Source of the DNA: Nitrospinae bacterium RIFCSPLOWO2_12_FULL_45_22 | GTDB lineage: Bacteria; 2-12-FULL-45-22 | DNA: 30,087 nucleotides | Assembly: GCA_001803565.1 (NCBI GenBank) | Contig: MHDQ01000222.1 | Span: 1-30,087, forward strand | Reading direction: 5' to 3' | Part shown: positions 15,406 to 22,440 of the stretch, in pieces | Layout: each line of letters begins with the position of its first letter | Numbering within the stretch: position 1 is the first letter of the stretch | The notes under the pieces: model-generated | Database searches by the model: none | What the model was told of the DNA's origin: nothing | What the model saw: only the letters and a program-made list of their open reading frames with translations | Program-made: the position numbers and the translations under genes

Positions 15406-16470
15406 TCAGGTAAAAAGGCTCCTTATGCCTTCGGGAGTGGCTTTTGTTATTCCTTTTTCCGTTATGATACCGGTAATATAGGAGGCGGGGGTTACATCGA
15501 AGGCCGGATTTTTGGCCTTACTGCCCGGGGGAGAGACCCTTACGCGTTCAAAAATGCCCTGATCAGACCAACCCCAGGCATATAGCACCTCATCAGGGGT
15601 TCTCTCTTCTATGGGGATTTCCTCTCCAGAATGGCATTTAAGGTCAATAGTAGAAGTAGGGGCTGCTACATAGAAGGGGATACCGTTCTCTTTAGCTATT
15701 ACCGCACTGGAATAAGTACCAATCTTGTTAGCTACATCACCATTGGCTGTGATCCGGTCAGCCCCGACTATTACCAGGTCAATCTTGCCACTCTTCATAT
15801 AATATCCTGTTGCATTATCAGCAATAATAGTATGAGGTACTCCCTCCTGTCCTAATTCCCAGGCCGTAAGCCGAGAGCCCTGGCTGCGAGGGCGGGTCTC
15901 ATCTACATAAACAAATACCTTTTTTCCTTTGCGGGTAGCCAGATAAATGGGAGAAAGGGCAGTGCCCCAGTCTACAAAAGCCAACCAGCCAGCATTACAA
16001 TGGGTAGAAATGTTGTTTCCATCCTTGATCAATTCTTCACCATATTCGCCAATCTGCTTACAGGCCGCTACATCCTCATCTGCTATCTGCTGGGCCATGA
16101 CTACAGCCGCTTCCTTAGCCTTTTTAGGGTCAGCCTTTGCCTCTTCAATCTCTCCTAAGACTTTATCAATAGCATAGAAGAGGTTTTGGGCTGTTGGTCT
16201 GGTATTACGTAGGGCATAGGCTCCCCTACGGATATATTCTTCAAAATTGTCTGTCGGGGCTTCTAAGACCACCTGTGCCATACCATACCCACCGGTGGCC
16301 CCAATAGCTCCGGCACCCCGTACTATCATATCTTTTATGGCCTGGGCAGTAGCCCTGTGATCCTCCATAGCGACAATCTCGAACTTATGAGGAATCAAGG
16401 GTTGATTAATAAGCTTGACTATTGAGCCTTCCATCCACACCGTCCTATAATGCCTTTCCATTACCTTCAT
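15406..16470 (-). CDS. mtnA: S-methyl-5-thioribose-1-phosphate isomerase
   Basis: This 354-residue enzyme isomerises 5-methylthioribose-1-phosphate to 5-methylthioribulose-1-phosphate in methionine salvage. It belongs to the eIF2B-related isomerase family. The phosphate-binding RGAGAIGATGGYG (~51-63), the catalytic cysteine C158 in STHCNAG and the catalytic aspartate D238 in VGADRI are all present, as is the C-terminal NPAFDVTP block. Length is normal. The ATG is preceded by AGGAGAAGG. Transcription faces the MauE-like gene, and only four bases separate the two stops, with no obvious terminator between them. Some organisms use MtnA homologues for 5-deoxyribose disposal, which cannot be excluded. 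Confidence 0.94.
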   Translation of the reverse strand: MKVMERHYRTVWMEGSIVKLINQPLIPHKFEIVAMEDHRATAQAIKDMIVRGAGAIGATGGYGMAQVVLEAPTDNFEEYIRRGAYALRNTRPTAQNLFYAIDKVLGEIEEAKADPKKAKEAAVVMAQQIADEDVAACKQIGEYGEELIKDGNNISTHCNAGWLAFVDWGTALSPIYLATRKGKKVFVYVDETRPRSQGSRLTAWELGQEGVPHTIIADNATGYYMKSGKIDLVIVGADRITANGDVANKIGTYSSAVIAKENGIPFYVAAPTSTIDLKCHSGEEIPIEERTPDEVLYAWGWSDQGIFERVRVSPPGSKAKNPAFDVTPASYITGIITEKGITKATPEGIRSLFT

Positions 16471-16621
16471 AAATGCCTTCTCCTGATTTATCCCTAAAAA
16501 ATATTGTAACTCTCTTAATTTTGGTCCTACACATTTTACCTTTAACAGGGGTTTTGTTTATAGCCTTTTTTAATCCCGTAAGGGACATTAATTTTTCCCG
16601 CATCAATAGAAAATGGTTAGG

Positions 16622-16712
16622 AACCCACAGAGGGCACAGAGGAAAATGCATTTAAGATAACTTACTTGTAGGCACGAATTAATTCGTGCCTACTCTCTGT
16701 GGTCCCTGTGGT
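16622..16712. repeat. CACAGAG-type palindrome with a perfect 26-base inner palindrome
   Basis: The outer arms AACCCACAGAGGGCACAGA (16622-16640) and a CTCTGTGGTCCCTGTGGTT-like stretch (16694-16712) pair imperfectly. Inside them, 16668-16693 is a perfect palindrome built on GTAGGCACGAATT and its complement. The nested design resembles successive insertion of palindromic units. Confidence 0.75.
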
Positions 16713-16783
16713 TAATATCAGGAAAAGACTTTTGTCTATAAATTATGTTTAAACAAAAACCCTGTTTAAGCTTTATCAATTAG

Positions 16784-16902
16784 TTGCTAGTGAAAAATGG
16801 GAGATCGAGCAAGCTCGACCACTATATGGATCATTAAAACAGTGTTGCTATAATAAATATGTAGTGGCAGAGATTGCTTCGCAGAGATTTTTCACTGGCT
16901 AA
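16784..16902. repeat. Nested imperfect palindrome
   Basis: TTGCTAGTGAAAAAT (16784-16798) and ATTTTTCACTGGCTAA (16887-16902) form the outer arms. Each arm is followed inward by its own small hairpin (GAGCAAGCTC on the left, GCAGAGATTGCTTCGCAGAG on the right). It fills part of the mtnA-rel gap. Confidence 0.65.
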
Positions 16903-17035
16903 TTAAATAGTTTATATAGCAGTATGTGGAAAATGCAAGGATAATTTATTATGACACACGGTTCTTCAAGAAAGATAAGGGAGAGGGACTTGTGAAGGAT
17001 TTCGTCAAGCTTGCTTAAACCAAACTGTCAATTAA

Positions 17036-17230
17036 CTATTTTACCAGGTTATGATAATACCTGAGCAATAAAGGATAAAGATCCTTGCCCTTGGATTTTA
17101 TCTTTATATTTCTTAGGGGGGTCAACATTGCCAATAGTACGGAGAACAAAAAAGGCAACACGGTAATCATATCTGCTACTACCCTCAAGCCATTTTGCCC
17201 GGTGCCAGGAAAGGTATAAAGATTTTCCAT
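17036..17230 (-). CDS. Possible small membrane protein
   Basis: This 64-codon open frame is the only one in the mtnA-rel gap with a strong ribosome site: TAAGGAGG, 9 bases before the ATG. The product has one hydrophobic segment (about residues 22-40, MITVLPFLFSVLLAMLTPL), followed by a basic tail (NIKIKSKGK). No family is recognised. It would be transcribed away from rel. It may be a genuine small membrane protein, or a chance open frame in a repeat-rich region. The Shine-Dalgarno is the main support. Confidence 0.4.
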   Translation of the reverse strand: MENLYTFPGTGQNGLRVVADMITVLPFLFSVLLAMLTPLRNIKIKSKGKDLYPLLLRYYHNLVK

Positions 17231-17889
17231 TTTATTGTTCCTCCTTATTTAGAATTTAGCTTTAATTATTCATTCTATGAATATCTGTTCATTAAAATAA
17301 CATCTATTCCTTCTTTTGTCAACTTTTTCTGCCCTGGGTCTTTCTTCTGAGAATATCTTTTTGTCAGACTGGAACCCTGACCCATTAAGAACGACTAATA
17401 ACCATCATAGCTTGGGCGTCTCGGCTAAGTAATTTTTCGGCGTCCTTTTCCACAATTAATCCTACCAACGGTAATTACTCAATAAGTTGTGGAAAATGCC
17501 ATTGAACCGCAAAGACGCTGAGGCGCGGAGTCTTTATAATTAAACATTGTCCATTCATTTAGAACATGGATATAACGGATAGTTGGGATTAACACAGATA
17601 AAAAATTTAAGCAAACCTGTAGTGAGCGAAGCGAATCTATCTGTTAAAGCTGTGTTATCCGTGTCCCATTTAATTTCTTTTCCGCGCCTCTGCGGTGATA
17701 TTAATTCCCCACAAGATATTGAGCAATTACTACCAACGGATAAGATTCTAGGGAATGTCCAATATAAGAAAGGTTGCATAATTTATGCTAATAATGATAT
17801 TTTATTATCTAGAAAGCCAGAAAGATTTTAGTGACTTTCATTTTAAATCAGTTCAAATTTATGAGACAAACTACTAGTTTTAAGCTATT
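17231..17889. other. Palindrome-rich gap upstream of rel
   Basis: Most of this stretch is the large nested palindrome described at 17463-17740. The last 150 bases are A/T-rich and probably contain the rel promoter, but no convincing -35/-10 pair stands out. Short open frames on both strands here are mirror products of the palindrome. Confidence 0.5.
17463..17740. repeat. Large (~280 base) nested palindrome upstream of rel
   Basis: Several layers of inverted similarity are stacked. An outer pair is GGTAATTACTCAATAAG (17470-17486) against a stretch near 17712-17733 whose complement reads AGTAATTGCTCAATAT. A middle pair is ACCGCAAAGACGCTGAGGCG (from 17506) against CGCCTCTGCGGT (17686-17697). 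An inner pair is built on AACACAG near 17591 and CTGTGTT near 17650. CTACCAACGG also occurs directly at both ends. Confidence 0.6.
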
Positions 17890-20109
17890 ATGGATCCAGA
17901 AAAGAAGATAACCCGCTTAGAAGAAGTAATTGAAAACCTGTTGTCCTATTATCCCCAGGCAGATGTAGATATTATCTGGAAGGCCTATGTTTATATAGCT
18001 AAAGCCCACCGGGGGCAGACCCGTCTCTCGGGCAGTCCCTACCTTTCTCATCCCCTTGAAGTTGCCTATATCCTTACCCAACTAAAACAGGATCCTTATA
18101 CTATTGCCGCTGGTCTCCTTCACGATACTATAGAGGATACTTACTCAACCGCGGAAGAAATTCGAGATCAGTTTGGGCCTGAGGTTGAGTTGTTGGTGGA
18201 CGGGGTTACTAAGATCAGTAAAATGACTTTTTCTACCAGTGAAGAGCAACAGGCAGAAAATTTCCGCAAGATGCTTCTGGCCATGGCAAAAGATATCCGG
18301 GTGATCTTGATAAAATTAGCTGATAGATTACACAATATGCGTACTATCCTGTTCATTTCACCAGCGAAGCAAAAAGAGATTGTTCAGGAAACTCTGGATA
18401 TCTATGCCCCTTTAGCTAATAGGTTAGGGATAGGGTGGTTGAAATGTGAGCTAGAAGAACTTAGTTTTCACTGCCTATATCCTGATGCCTTTGCTGGACT
18501 TCAGGCAAAGATTGATAAAGGTCAAGAGGCAAGAGATAAGATAATTAATGAAATAGAGAAGGTAGTAACCTTGGAATTAGAGAAGGCCGTAATCCCGGCT
18601 AAAGTCCAGGGTCGTTCTAAGCACTTATATAGTATTTATCAGAAGATGGAACGAGAAAGTATTGATTTTCATGAAGTCTATGACCTCTTGGGCTTACGCA
18701 TTATAACTGATTCCATAAGGAACTGTTATGCCATCCTTGGCATTATTCACTCCCTCTGGAGACCCATACCCGGCCGCTTTAAGGATTATATTGCCTTACC
18801 TAAAGCCAATATGTACCAAACTCTGCATACAACCGTAATTGCCTCTCGAGGGGAGCGGGTAGAGTTTCAGATCCGCACGGAAGAGATGCATAGGATTGCT
18901 GAAGAAGGGATTGCGGCCCACTGGCGTTATAAAGAAGGAGGGGTTGGGGAAAAGGGTTATGATGAGAAATTTGTCTGGCTGCGTCATCTCTTGGACTGGC
19001 AGCAGGAATTAAAAGACCCTAAAGAATTTATGGATACCTTAAAGATAGATCTCTTCCCCGAAGAGGTGTATGTATTCACCCCCAAAGGCGATGTTAAGTC
19101 TTTCCCCTTCGGGGCTACCCCAGTAGACTTTGCCTATAGCGTCCATACCGATATTGGTAACCAATGTGTGGGTACCAAAGTCAATTCTCGCCTCGTTCCC
19201 TTAAATTATAAGCTAAAAAATGGGGATATAATAGAGATTCTCACTAACCCCCGACATACCCCCAGCCGTGACTGGCTGAAATTTGTCAAGACCTGCCGGG
19301 CCAGGAATAAGATCCGTTCATGGATAAAGGCAGAGCAGAAAGAACGTAGTAGAGAGTTGGGGCGCGAGATATTAGAGAAACAGGTAGCTAAGTATAACCA
19401 GGATCCGGCTACAGTCCTCAAAACTAAGGATTTAAATGATATAGCTAAGCGTCTGAATTACTCATCGGTGGAGGATCTGTTAGCAGCTATAGGGTTTGGT
19501 AAAATTACGGGTAGGCAAGTAGTGGAAGAATTAATCCCCCGGGAAGAGCTAGAAAAATATGATAAAGCTAGAGAGACTTCACCTTTAAAAAGGTTAGTTA
19601 AAGCAGTCAGCAAAAGAGCAGTCGAGGGGGCGGTTAAAGTAAAGGGAATGGATGATATATTTGTCCGGTTTGCCAAATGCTGTTCCCCAGTACCAGGAGA
19701 TTTTATTATAGGCTATATTACGCGGGGCCGGGGTATATCCATCCATACCCGCGATTGTCCTAGTATGGCTGGATTAGAATATGATGCTGAGAGGAAGATC
19801 GAGGTAGAGTGGGGAAAAAAAGCACAGAATGCTTATCCTGTCAGGGTAAATATTGGCACTGAAAATAGGCCAGGGCTCCTGGGCATGATCAGCTCAGCTA
19901 TTGCCTCTTGGGATGTAAATATTAGTTGGGCTAATGTAGAGACTTTTGGTGATAAGACAGCAACCCTTGATTTTGATATCGAGATTACTGACCTGGATCA
20001 ATTGAATAAAGTAATAAGCACTATCAAGAATATAAAGGGGGTTACTAGAGTGGAAAGGATCAGGAATCCATCTAAGTATAAAGCCAAAATAAAAGGTAAG
20101 AGGTTATAA
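17890..20109 (+). CDS. Bifunctional (p)ppGpp synthetase/hydrolase (Rel/SpoT)
   Basis: This 739-residue stringent-response enzyme makes and degrades (p)ppGpp. The hydrolase HD domain is intact (H54, H78-D79 in LLHDTIED and a later aspartate in KLADRLHNMRT). The synthetase domain includes KHLYSIYQKM (~244-253), LLGLRII and YQTLHTT. It carries RFKD (in GRFKDYIALP), the variant of the bifunctional branch; monofunctional RelA has an acidic motif there. TGS (~395-455, VYVFTPKGDVKSFPFGATPVDFAYSVH), the zinc-finger-like CC region (FAKCCSPVPGD) and the C-terminal ACT domain (~660-730) complete the architecture. Its stop abuts the rpmB stop on the other strand. Confidence 0.96.
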   Translation: MDPEKKITRLEEVIENLLSYYPQADVDIIWKAYVYIAKAHRGQTRLSGSPYLSHPLEVAYILTQLKQDPYTIAAGLLHDTIEDTYSTAEEIRDQFGPEVELLVDGVTKISKMTFSTSEEQQAENFRKMLLAMAKDIRVILIKLADRLHNMRTILFISPAKQKEIVQETLDIYAPLANRLGIGWLKCELEELSFHCLYPDAFAGLQAKIDKGQEARDKIINEIEKVVTLELEKAVIPAKVQGRSKHLYSIYQKMERESIDFHEVYDLLGLRIITDSIRNCYAILGIIHSLWRPIPGRFKDYIALPKANMYQTLHTTVIASRGERVEFQIRTEEMHRIAEEGIAAHWRYKEGGVGEKGYDEKFVWLRHLLDWQQELKDPKEFMDTLKIDLFPEEVYVFTPKGDVKSFPFGATPVDFAYSVHTDIGNQCVGTKVNSRLVPLNYKLKNGDIIEILTNPRHTPSRDWLKFVKTCRARNKIRSWIKAEQKERSRELGREILEKQVAKYNQDPATVLKTKDLNDIAKRLNYSSVEDLLAAIGFGKITGRQVVEELIPREELEKYDKARETSPLKRLVKAVSKRAVEGAVKVKGMDDIFVRFAKCCSPVPGDFIIGYITRGRGISIHTRDCPSMAGLEYDAERKIEVEWGKKAQNAYPVRVNIGTENRPGLLGMISSAIASWDVNISWANVETFGDKTATLDFDIEITDLDQLNKVISTIKNIKGVTRVERIRNPSKYKAKIKGKRL

Positions 20110-20304
20110 CTACGCAATAGCCTTAAGTACCCGGCCTCCCTTTATGCAGCGAGTACACACCCGCATCGTTTTGGAACCACTGCTTGTATTAACTTTTATC
20201 CTCTGTAAATTGGGGTTCCATCTTCGATTAGTCACATTGTGGGCATGACTTATCCGATGACCGAATTGGGGCCCTTTTCCACATATAGCACACCTTCTCG
20301 CCAA
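20110..20304 (-). CDS. rpmB: 50S ribosomal protein L28
   Basis: This is a 64-residue basic ribosomal protein. It opens with MARRCAICGKGPQFGHRISHAHN, and the later NRRWNPNLQRI is diagnostic of L28. It is the four-cysteine, zinc-binding form (C5-x2-C8 and C50-x2-C53), which marks zinc-dependent L28 as opposed to the cysteine-free paralogue induced by zinc shortage in some bacteria. It is convergent with rel with zero bases between stops, so transcripts from both must overlap unless terminated inside the opposing gene. Confidence 0.97.
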   Translation of the reverse strand: MARRCAICGKGPQFGHRISHAHNVTNRRWNPNLQRIKVNTSSGSKTMRVCTRCIKGGRVLKAIA

Positions 20305-20495
20305 GTCCTATGTCTCCTCTACTATCCTTTAGTTACCCAGAAGAGCTTTTACTTAAATGAATGATGCCAAACATAGCATATTATCTTTTAGATAGCAATA
20401 TAAAAAATGGTGGGCATGGCGTAAAACCTCCATTAAACCGGGGGGGCCGAAGAGATTATCAAAGACATCCTCTATTCTGGATTACTTGATTTTGC
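20305..20495. other. Chromosomal flank between rpmB and the attachment site
   Basis: The stretch is non-coding. It presumably holds the rpmB promoter on the minus strand, plus short C/G-rich runs (AAACCGGGGGGGCCG near 20435-20449). No gene or clear regulatory motif is visible. Confidence 0.4.
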
Positions 20496-20550
20496 TGGTG
20501 CCGAAGGGGGGACTCGAACCCCCACGAGGATACCCCCACATGACCCTGAA
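20496..20550 (-). other. Attachment-site remnant: 3' half of tRNA-Leu (CAG)
   Basis: On the minus strand this reads from the anticodon loop (TTCAGGGTCAT) through a long class II variable arm (GTGGGGGTATCCTCGT) and the T arm (GGGGGTTCGAGTCCCCC) to TTCGGCACCA. The matching 5' half (GCCGAAG, D arm and 5' anticodon-stem strand ATGAC) is absent upstream. The break falls at the anticodon loop, a known crossover point for tyrosine recombinases. This is therefore the left junction of an element lying to the right. An intact tRNA-Leu should be found at the far junction. Confidence 0.85.
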
Positions 20551-20706
20551 TAATATGATTGCAATTTGGCTGTTCTAAATATCCTTATTTTTCAATGACT
20601 TACGAGGAGTCAATTTATTCCGTTGGACTCATTTTGGGGTCATTTCGGGGTCATTTCGGACACGCTCACGCCATAGGGACGCCATAAAGTTCTGGGGCTA
20701 ATCCCT
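20551..20706. other. Junction-proximal non-coding region of the element
   Basis: The stretch is non-coding between the tRNA-Leu fragment and the first element gene. It contains three tandem 11-base units (20630-20662) and the partially inverted pair GGAGTCAA / TTGGACTC near 20606-20630. This is where recombinase arm sites and Xis sites normally lie. Confidence 0.5.
20630..20662. repeat. Three tandem 11-base units beside the attachment site
   Basis: CATTTTGGGGT (20630-20640), CATTTCGGGGT (20641-20651) and CATTTCGGACA (20652-20662). Spacing of 11 bases places them on roughly the same helix face. About 80 bases from the crossover point, they are candidate arm-type integrase or Xis binding sites. 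That role is inferred from position only. Confidence 0.55.
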
Positions 20707-20988
20707 TTATTTTTGCGCTTTTAGGGCACGGCGAGCGATATTTTGCAGTTCATTGTGGGAGAGAATATTTTGTTTGACCTTATAGTTTTTCCTATGCCGA
20801 TCCTTTAACCACTCAATCACGTCCAGGGGCATGAAACGCCACTCCTTGCCTATCTTGAATCCCGCTTGCATACCTAATCCCTCAGCTAGATAGTCCTGGA
20901 GGGTGTATTTGCTGACCCTCAAGTATGCTTTAAGTTCCTCAAAGGTCATGGGAAAATTAGGATCAACTGGTTGTCTGGTATCACACAT
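20707..20988 (-). CDS. Excisionase-like helix-turn-helix DNA-binding protein
   Basis: This is a 93-residue protein with an excisionase/MerR-type winged-helix domain (~16-58): MTFEELKAYLRVSKYTLQDYLAEGLGMQAGFKIGKEWRFMPLDVIEWLKDR. This is the common 'HTH_17' arrangement of recognition helix, K-x-G-x-x-W-R wing and final W-L. A basic tail follows. It is the element gene nearest the attachment site and the last of the packed minus-strand operon, so a recombination directionality factor is likely. A simple transcription regulator is the alternative. No strong ribosome site precedes the ATG. Confidence 0.75.
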   Translation of the reverse strand: MCDTRQPVDPNFPMTFEELKAYLRVSKYTLQDYLAEGLGMQAGFKIGKEWRFMPLDVIEWLKDRHRKNYKVKQNILSHNELQNIARRALKAQK

Positions 20989-21005
20989 AGATTATAAAAT
21001 CTTAT

Positions 21006-21719
21006 CTACTGGTACTCTTCTTCATACTCTTCATCTAAATCAACCAGCATCTCGCTATTCTCTTTCCCCACTTCTATAGCATTTTTTTGCTGCCCAGGAT
21101 TATTAAGTGTAAGCCGCATCTTGACCAAAACCCCTGGGCCCATACCCTCTCTTTTTTCTGCCTCCCCTAACCCAGACAACTGTGCCGCTAGCTTCATAGC
21201 CGCTATCCTATCCCCTGCATCCCCACCGACTTCACTGGCCATAATGGTCCTCCAGGCCTCGGTTTCTAAGGCTGCCTGTACAGCCTTCTTGCGCTTGGGG
21301 TCTTCCCATCTGGCCTTTTTATGGTGCCAGTTCCGATAGTAGGCATGATAGCCCAGGTCTTTAGACGTGATGTTAAAATAGTTATGCAGAACCGGGCTAG
21401 GAGTGCCTGCTATGTATAATTCCTCAAGTAGCTTGAGTTTATCGCTCTCAAGATTACACACAGAGCAAGTATCGGAGTTCTTACAGAAGTCTTTTCGGTA
21501 TTGTTCTATGACTGTCTGATTGCGAGAGGGGTTACAGGGGGGGGTAGCATGTGTCACCTGATTGTCGCCTTGATTGCTAGTTGTTGTCACCCGATCCTTA
21601 TAGGTCCCCATTTTTACCAGGACCCGCTTTATAGCATTAGGATAAGTGTTTAATTCCTTGGCTATGGCTTTGATGCCTTTACCTGCCCGATAGAGTATCA
21701 GAGCCTTTTCCTTATCCAT
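21006..21719 (-). CDS. Helix-turn-helix protein of unknown function
   Basis: This protein has about 237 residues. An N-terminal HTH (~1-40: KALILYRAGKGIKAIAKELNTYPNAIKRVLVKMG) resembles resolvase-type or small-terminase DNA-binding helices. It is followed by a polar linker, a cysteine pair (SDTCSVCN), and a second region with YIAGTPSPVLHNYFNITSKDLGYHAYYRNWHH that may be another HTH. The C-terminus is acidic. A phage small-terminase-like role is conceivable but not shown. The N-terminus is clearly related to that of the next upstream gene. The ATG at 21719 follows AAAGGATAGG. An in-frame ATG at 21737 lacks a ribosome site. Confidence 0.7.
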   Translation of the reverse strand: MDKEKALILYRAGKGIKAIAKELNTYPNAIKRVLVKMGTYKDRVTTTSNQGDNQVTHATPPCNPSRNQTVIEQYRKDFCKNSDTCSVCNLESDKLKLLEELYIAGTPSPVLHNYFNITSKDLGYHAYYRNWHHKKARWEDPKRKKAVQAALETEAWRTIMASEVGGDAGDRIAAMKLAAQLSGLGEAEKREGMGPGVLVKMRLTLNNPGQQKNAIEVGKENSEMLVDLDEEYEEEYQ

Positions 21720-21742
21720 TTTGCCTATCCTTTTCATATTTG

Positions 21743-22042
21743 CTATTTAGACAGAAGTTTTTGGAGAGCTATGATAGCTTCGTCTAATAAAGCGAAGTTA
21801 GAGTTATTGACCTGGTTATCAGAGGTATCACCTAAGCCCTCGATATTGGCTATTCTAGCTGATAACGGGTTATCGTCCTGGATACTGGTAGAGGTTATCA
21901 TTTCCTGGTTATGCCCTTGCAAAAGCCCCAATTTGATTAACCTCTTCCTTACTGCCGGCTGGCTAATGCCTAATTGCCTGGCTATCTCCCGTTGTCCCTT
22001 GCCTTGACGGTACAATTTTATTATTTCGTTATCCTGAATCAT
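21743..22042 (-). CDS. Small helix-turn-helix DNA-binding protein
   Basis: This 99-residue protein has a single resolvase/Trp-repressor-type HTH at residues ~1-42 (NEIIKLYRQGKGQREIARQLGISQPAVRKRLIKLGLL) and a short C-terminal tail. The ATG follows AAGGAGC by 7 bases and directly abuts the stop of the PC4-like gene. It shares its layout with the following gene (L-Y-R-x-G-K-G-x3-I-A, then a TS-x-Q-x-DN linker), so the two look like duplicated, then diverged genes. A regulator or DNA-binding partner of the element's replication proteins is plausible. Confidence 0.72.
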   Translation of the reverse strand: MIQDNEIIKLYRQGKGQREIARQLGISQPAVRKRLIKLGLLQGHNQEMITSTSIQDDNPLSARIANIEGLGDTSDNQVNNSNFALLDEAIIALQKLLSK

Positions 22043-22285
22043 TTAAAGCTCCTTTTTTTGTTGCTGAGTTAGGGCCTTATCCAGTGCCTGTATGGCTTTC
22101 TTTAGCTCTGGTAGTAATCCTATCGCCAGGGTTAAACCTTTCTTGGTGGGCCGCCAGTCCCCATCTTCCCGGTAATATAGGCGGATATCAAAATAGTCCT
22201 TCCCTTTGTATTCAGTCAAAGAGACCCGGACTACCTCAAGATCATTTTTCTGGATTTCAGCTACCAGCTTGTTTTCTTGGCTCAT
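22043..22285 (-). CDS. PC4/p15-like ssDNA-binding protein (YdbC type)
   Basis: This 80-residue protein has the transcriptional coactivator p15/PC4 fold: VVRVSLTEYKGKDYFDIRLYYREDGDWRPTKKGLTLAIGLLPELKKAIQAL covers the four-strand sheet and final helix. In bacteria and phages this fold usually binds single-stranded DNA. It lies in the same packed operon as the primase, so a role in protecting or presenting ssDNA during element replication is likely, though a transcriptional role cannot be excluded. A weak AGGGAT site precedes the ATG. Confidence 0.82.
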   Translation of the reverse strand: MSQENKLVAEIQKNDLEVVRVSLTEYKGKDYFDIRLYYREDGDWRPTKKGLTLAIGLLPELKKAIQALDKALTQQQKKEL

Positions 22286-22288
22286 AGT

Positions 22289-22429
22289 TTATATCCCTAT
22301 CTGGCTAATAATTCCTTGTAATCTGATTTGTTCCTGTTCTTCTGTTTCTTGCACTTGTGCCAAAAGCTCTAATGATTTCTTTTGAAGGCCCCCTCTCTTT
22401 TTTAGCCCTCTTGTTTTTACAATTGCCAT
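22289..22429 (-). CDS. Very small basic/acidic protein (46 aa)
   Basis: This short frame reads MAIVKTRGLKKRGGLQKKSL, then ELLAQVQETEEQEQIRLQG and a final IISQIGI. It has a basic N-terminal third and a helical, glutamine/glutamate-rich remainder. It fits exactly into the gap between the TubC-like gene and the PC4-like gene, 11 and 3 bases from them. All neighbours are equally tightly packed, which supports translation. A GAGG lies about 11 bases upstream of the ATG. No family is recognised. Confidence 0.5.
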   Translation of the reverse strand: MAIVKTRGLKKRGGLQKKSLELLAQVQETEEQEQIRLQGIISQIGI

Positions 22430-22440
22430 CCTTTTTAACC

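Larger units (their letters stand above)
16471..17035. other. Palindrome-rich gap (left part)
   Basis: No convincing gene is present. A 60-codon plus-strand open frame here ends inside a CACAGAG repeat and is not supported. The region holds the palindromes at 16622-16712 and 16784-16902, and an A/T-rich mtnA promoter region to the left. Confidence 0.5.

Noticed and set aside
16473-16655. 60-codon plus-strand frame ending GTHRGHRGKCI
   Set aside because: The end is encoded by a CACAGAG-type repeat, the start overlaps the mtnA leader on the opposite strand and no ribosome site is visible.
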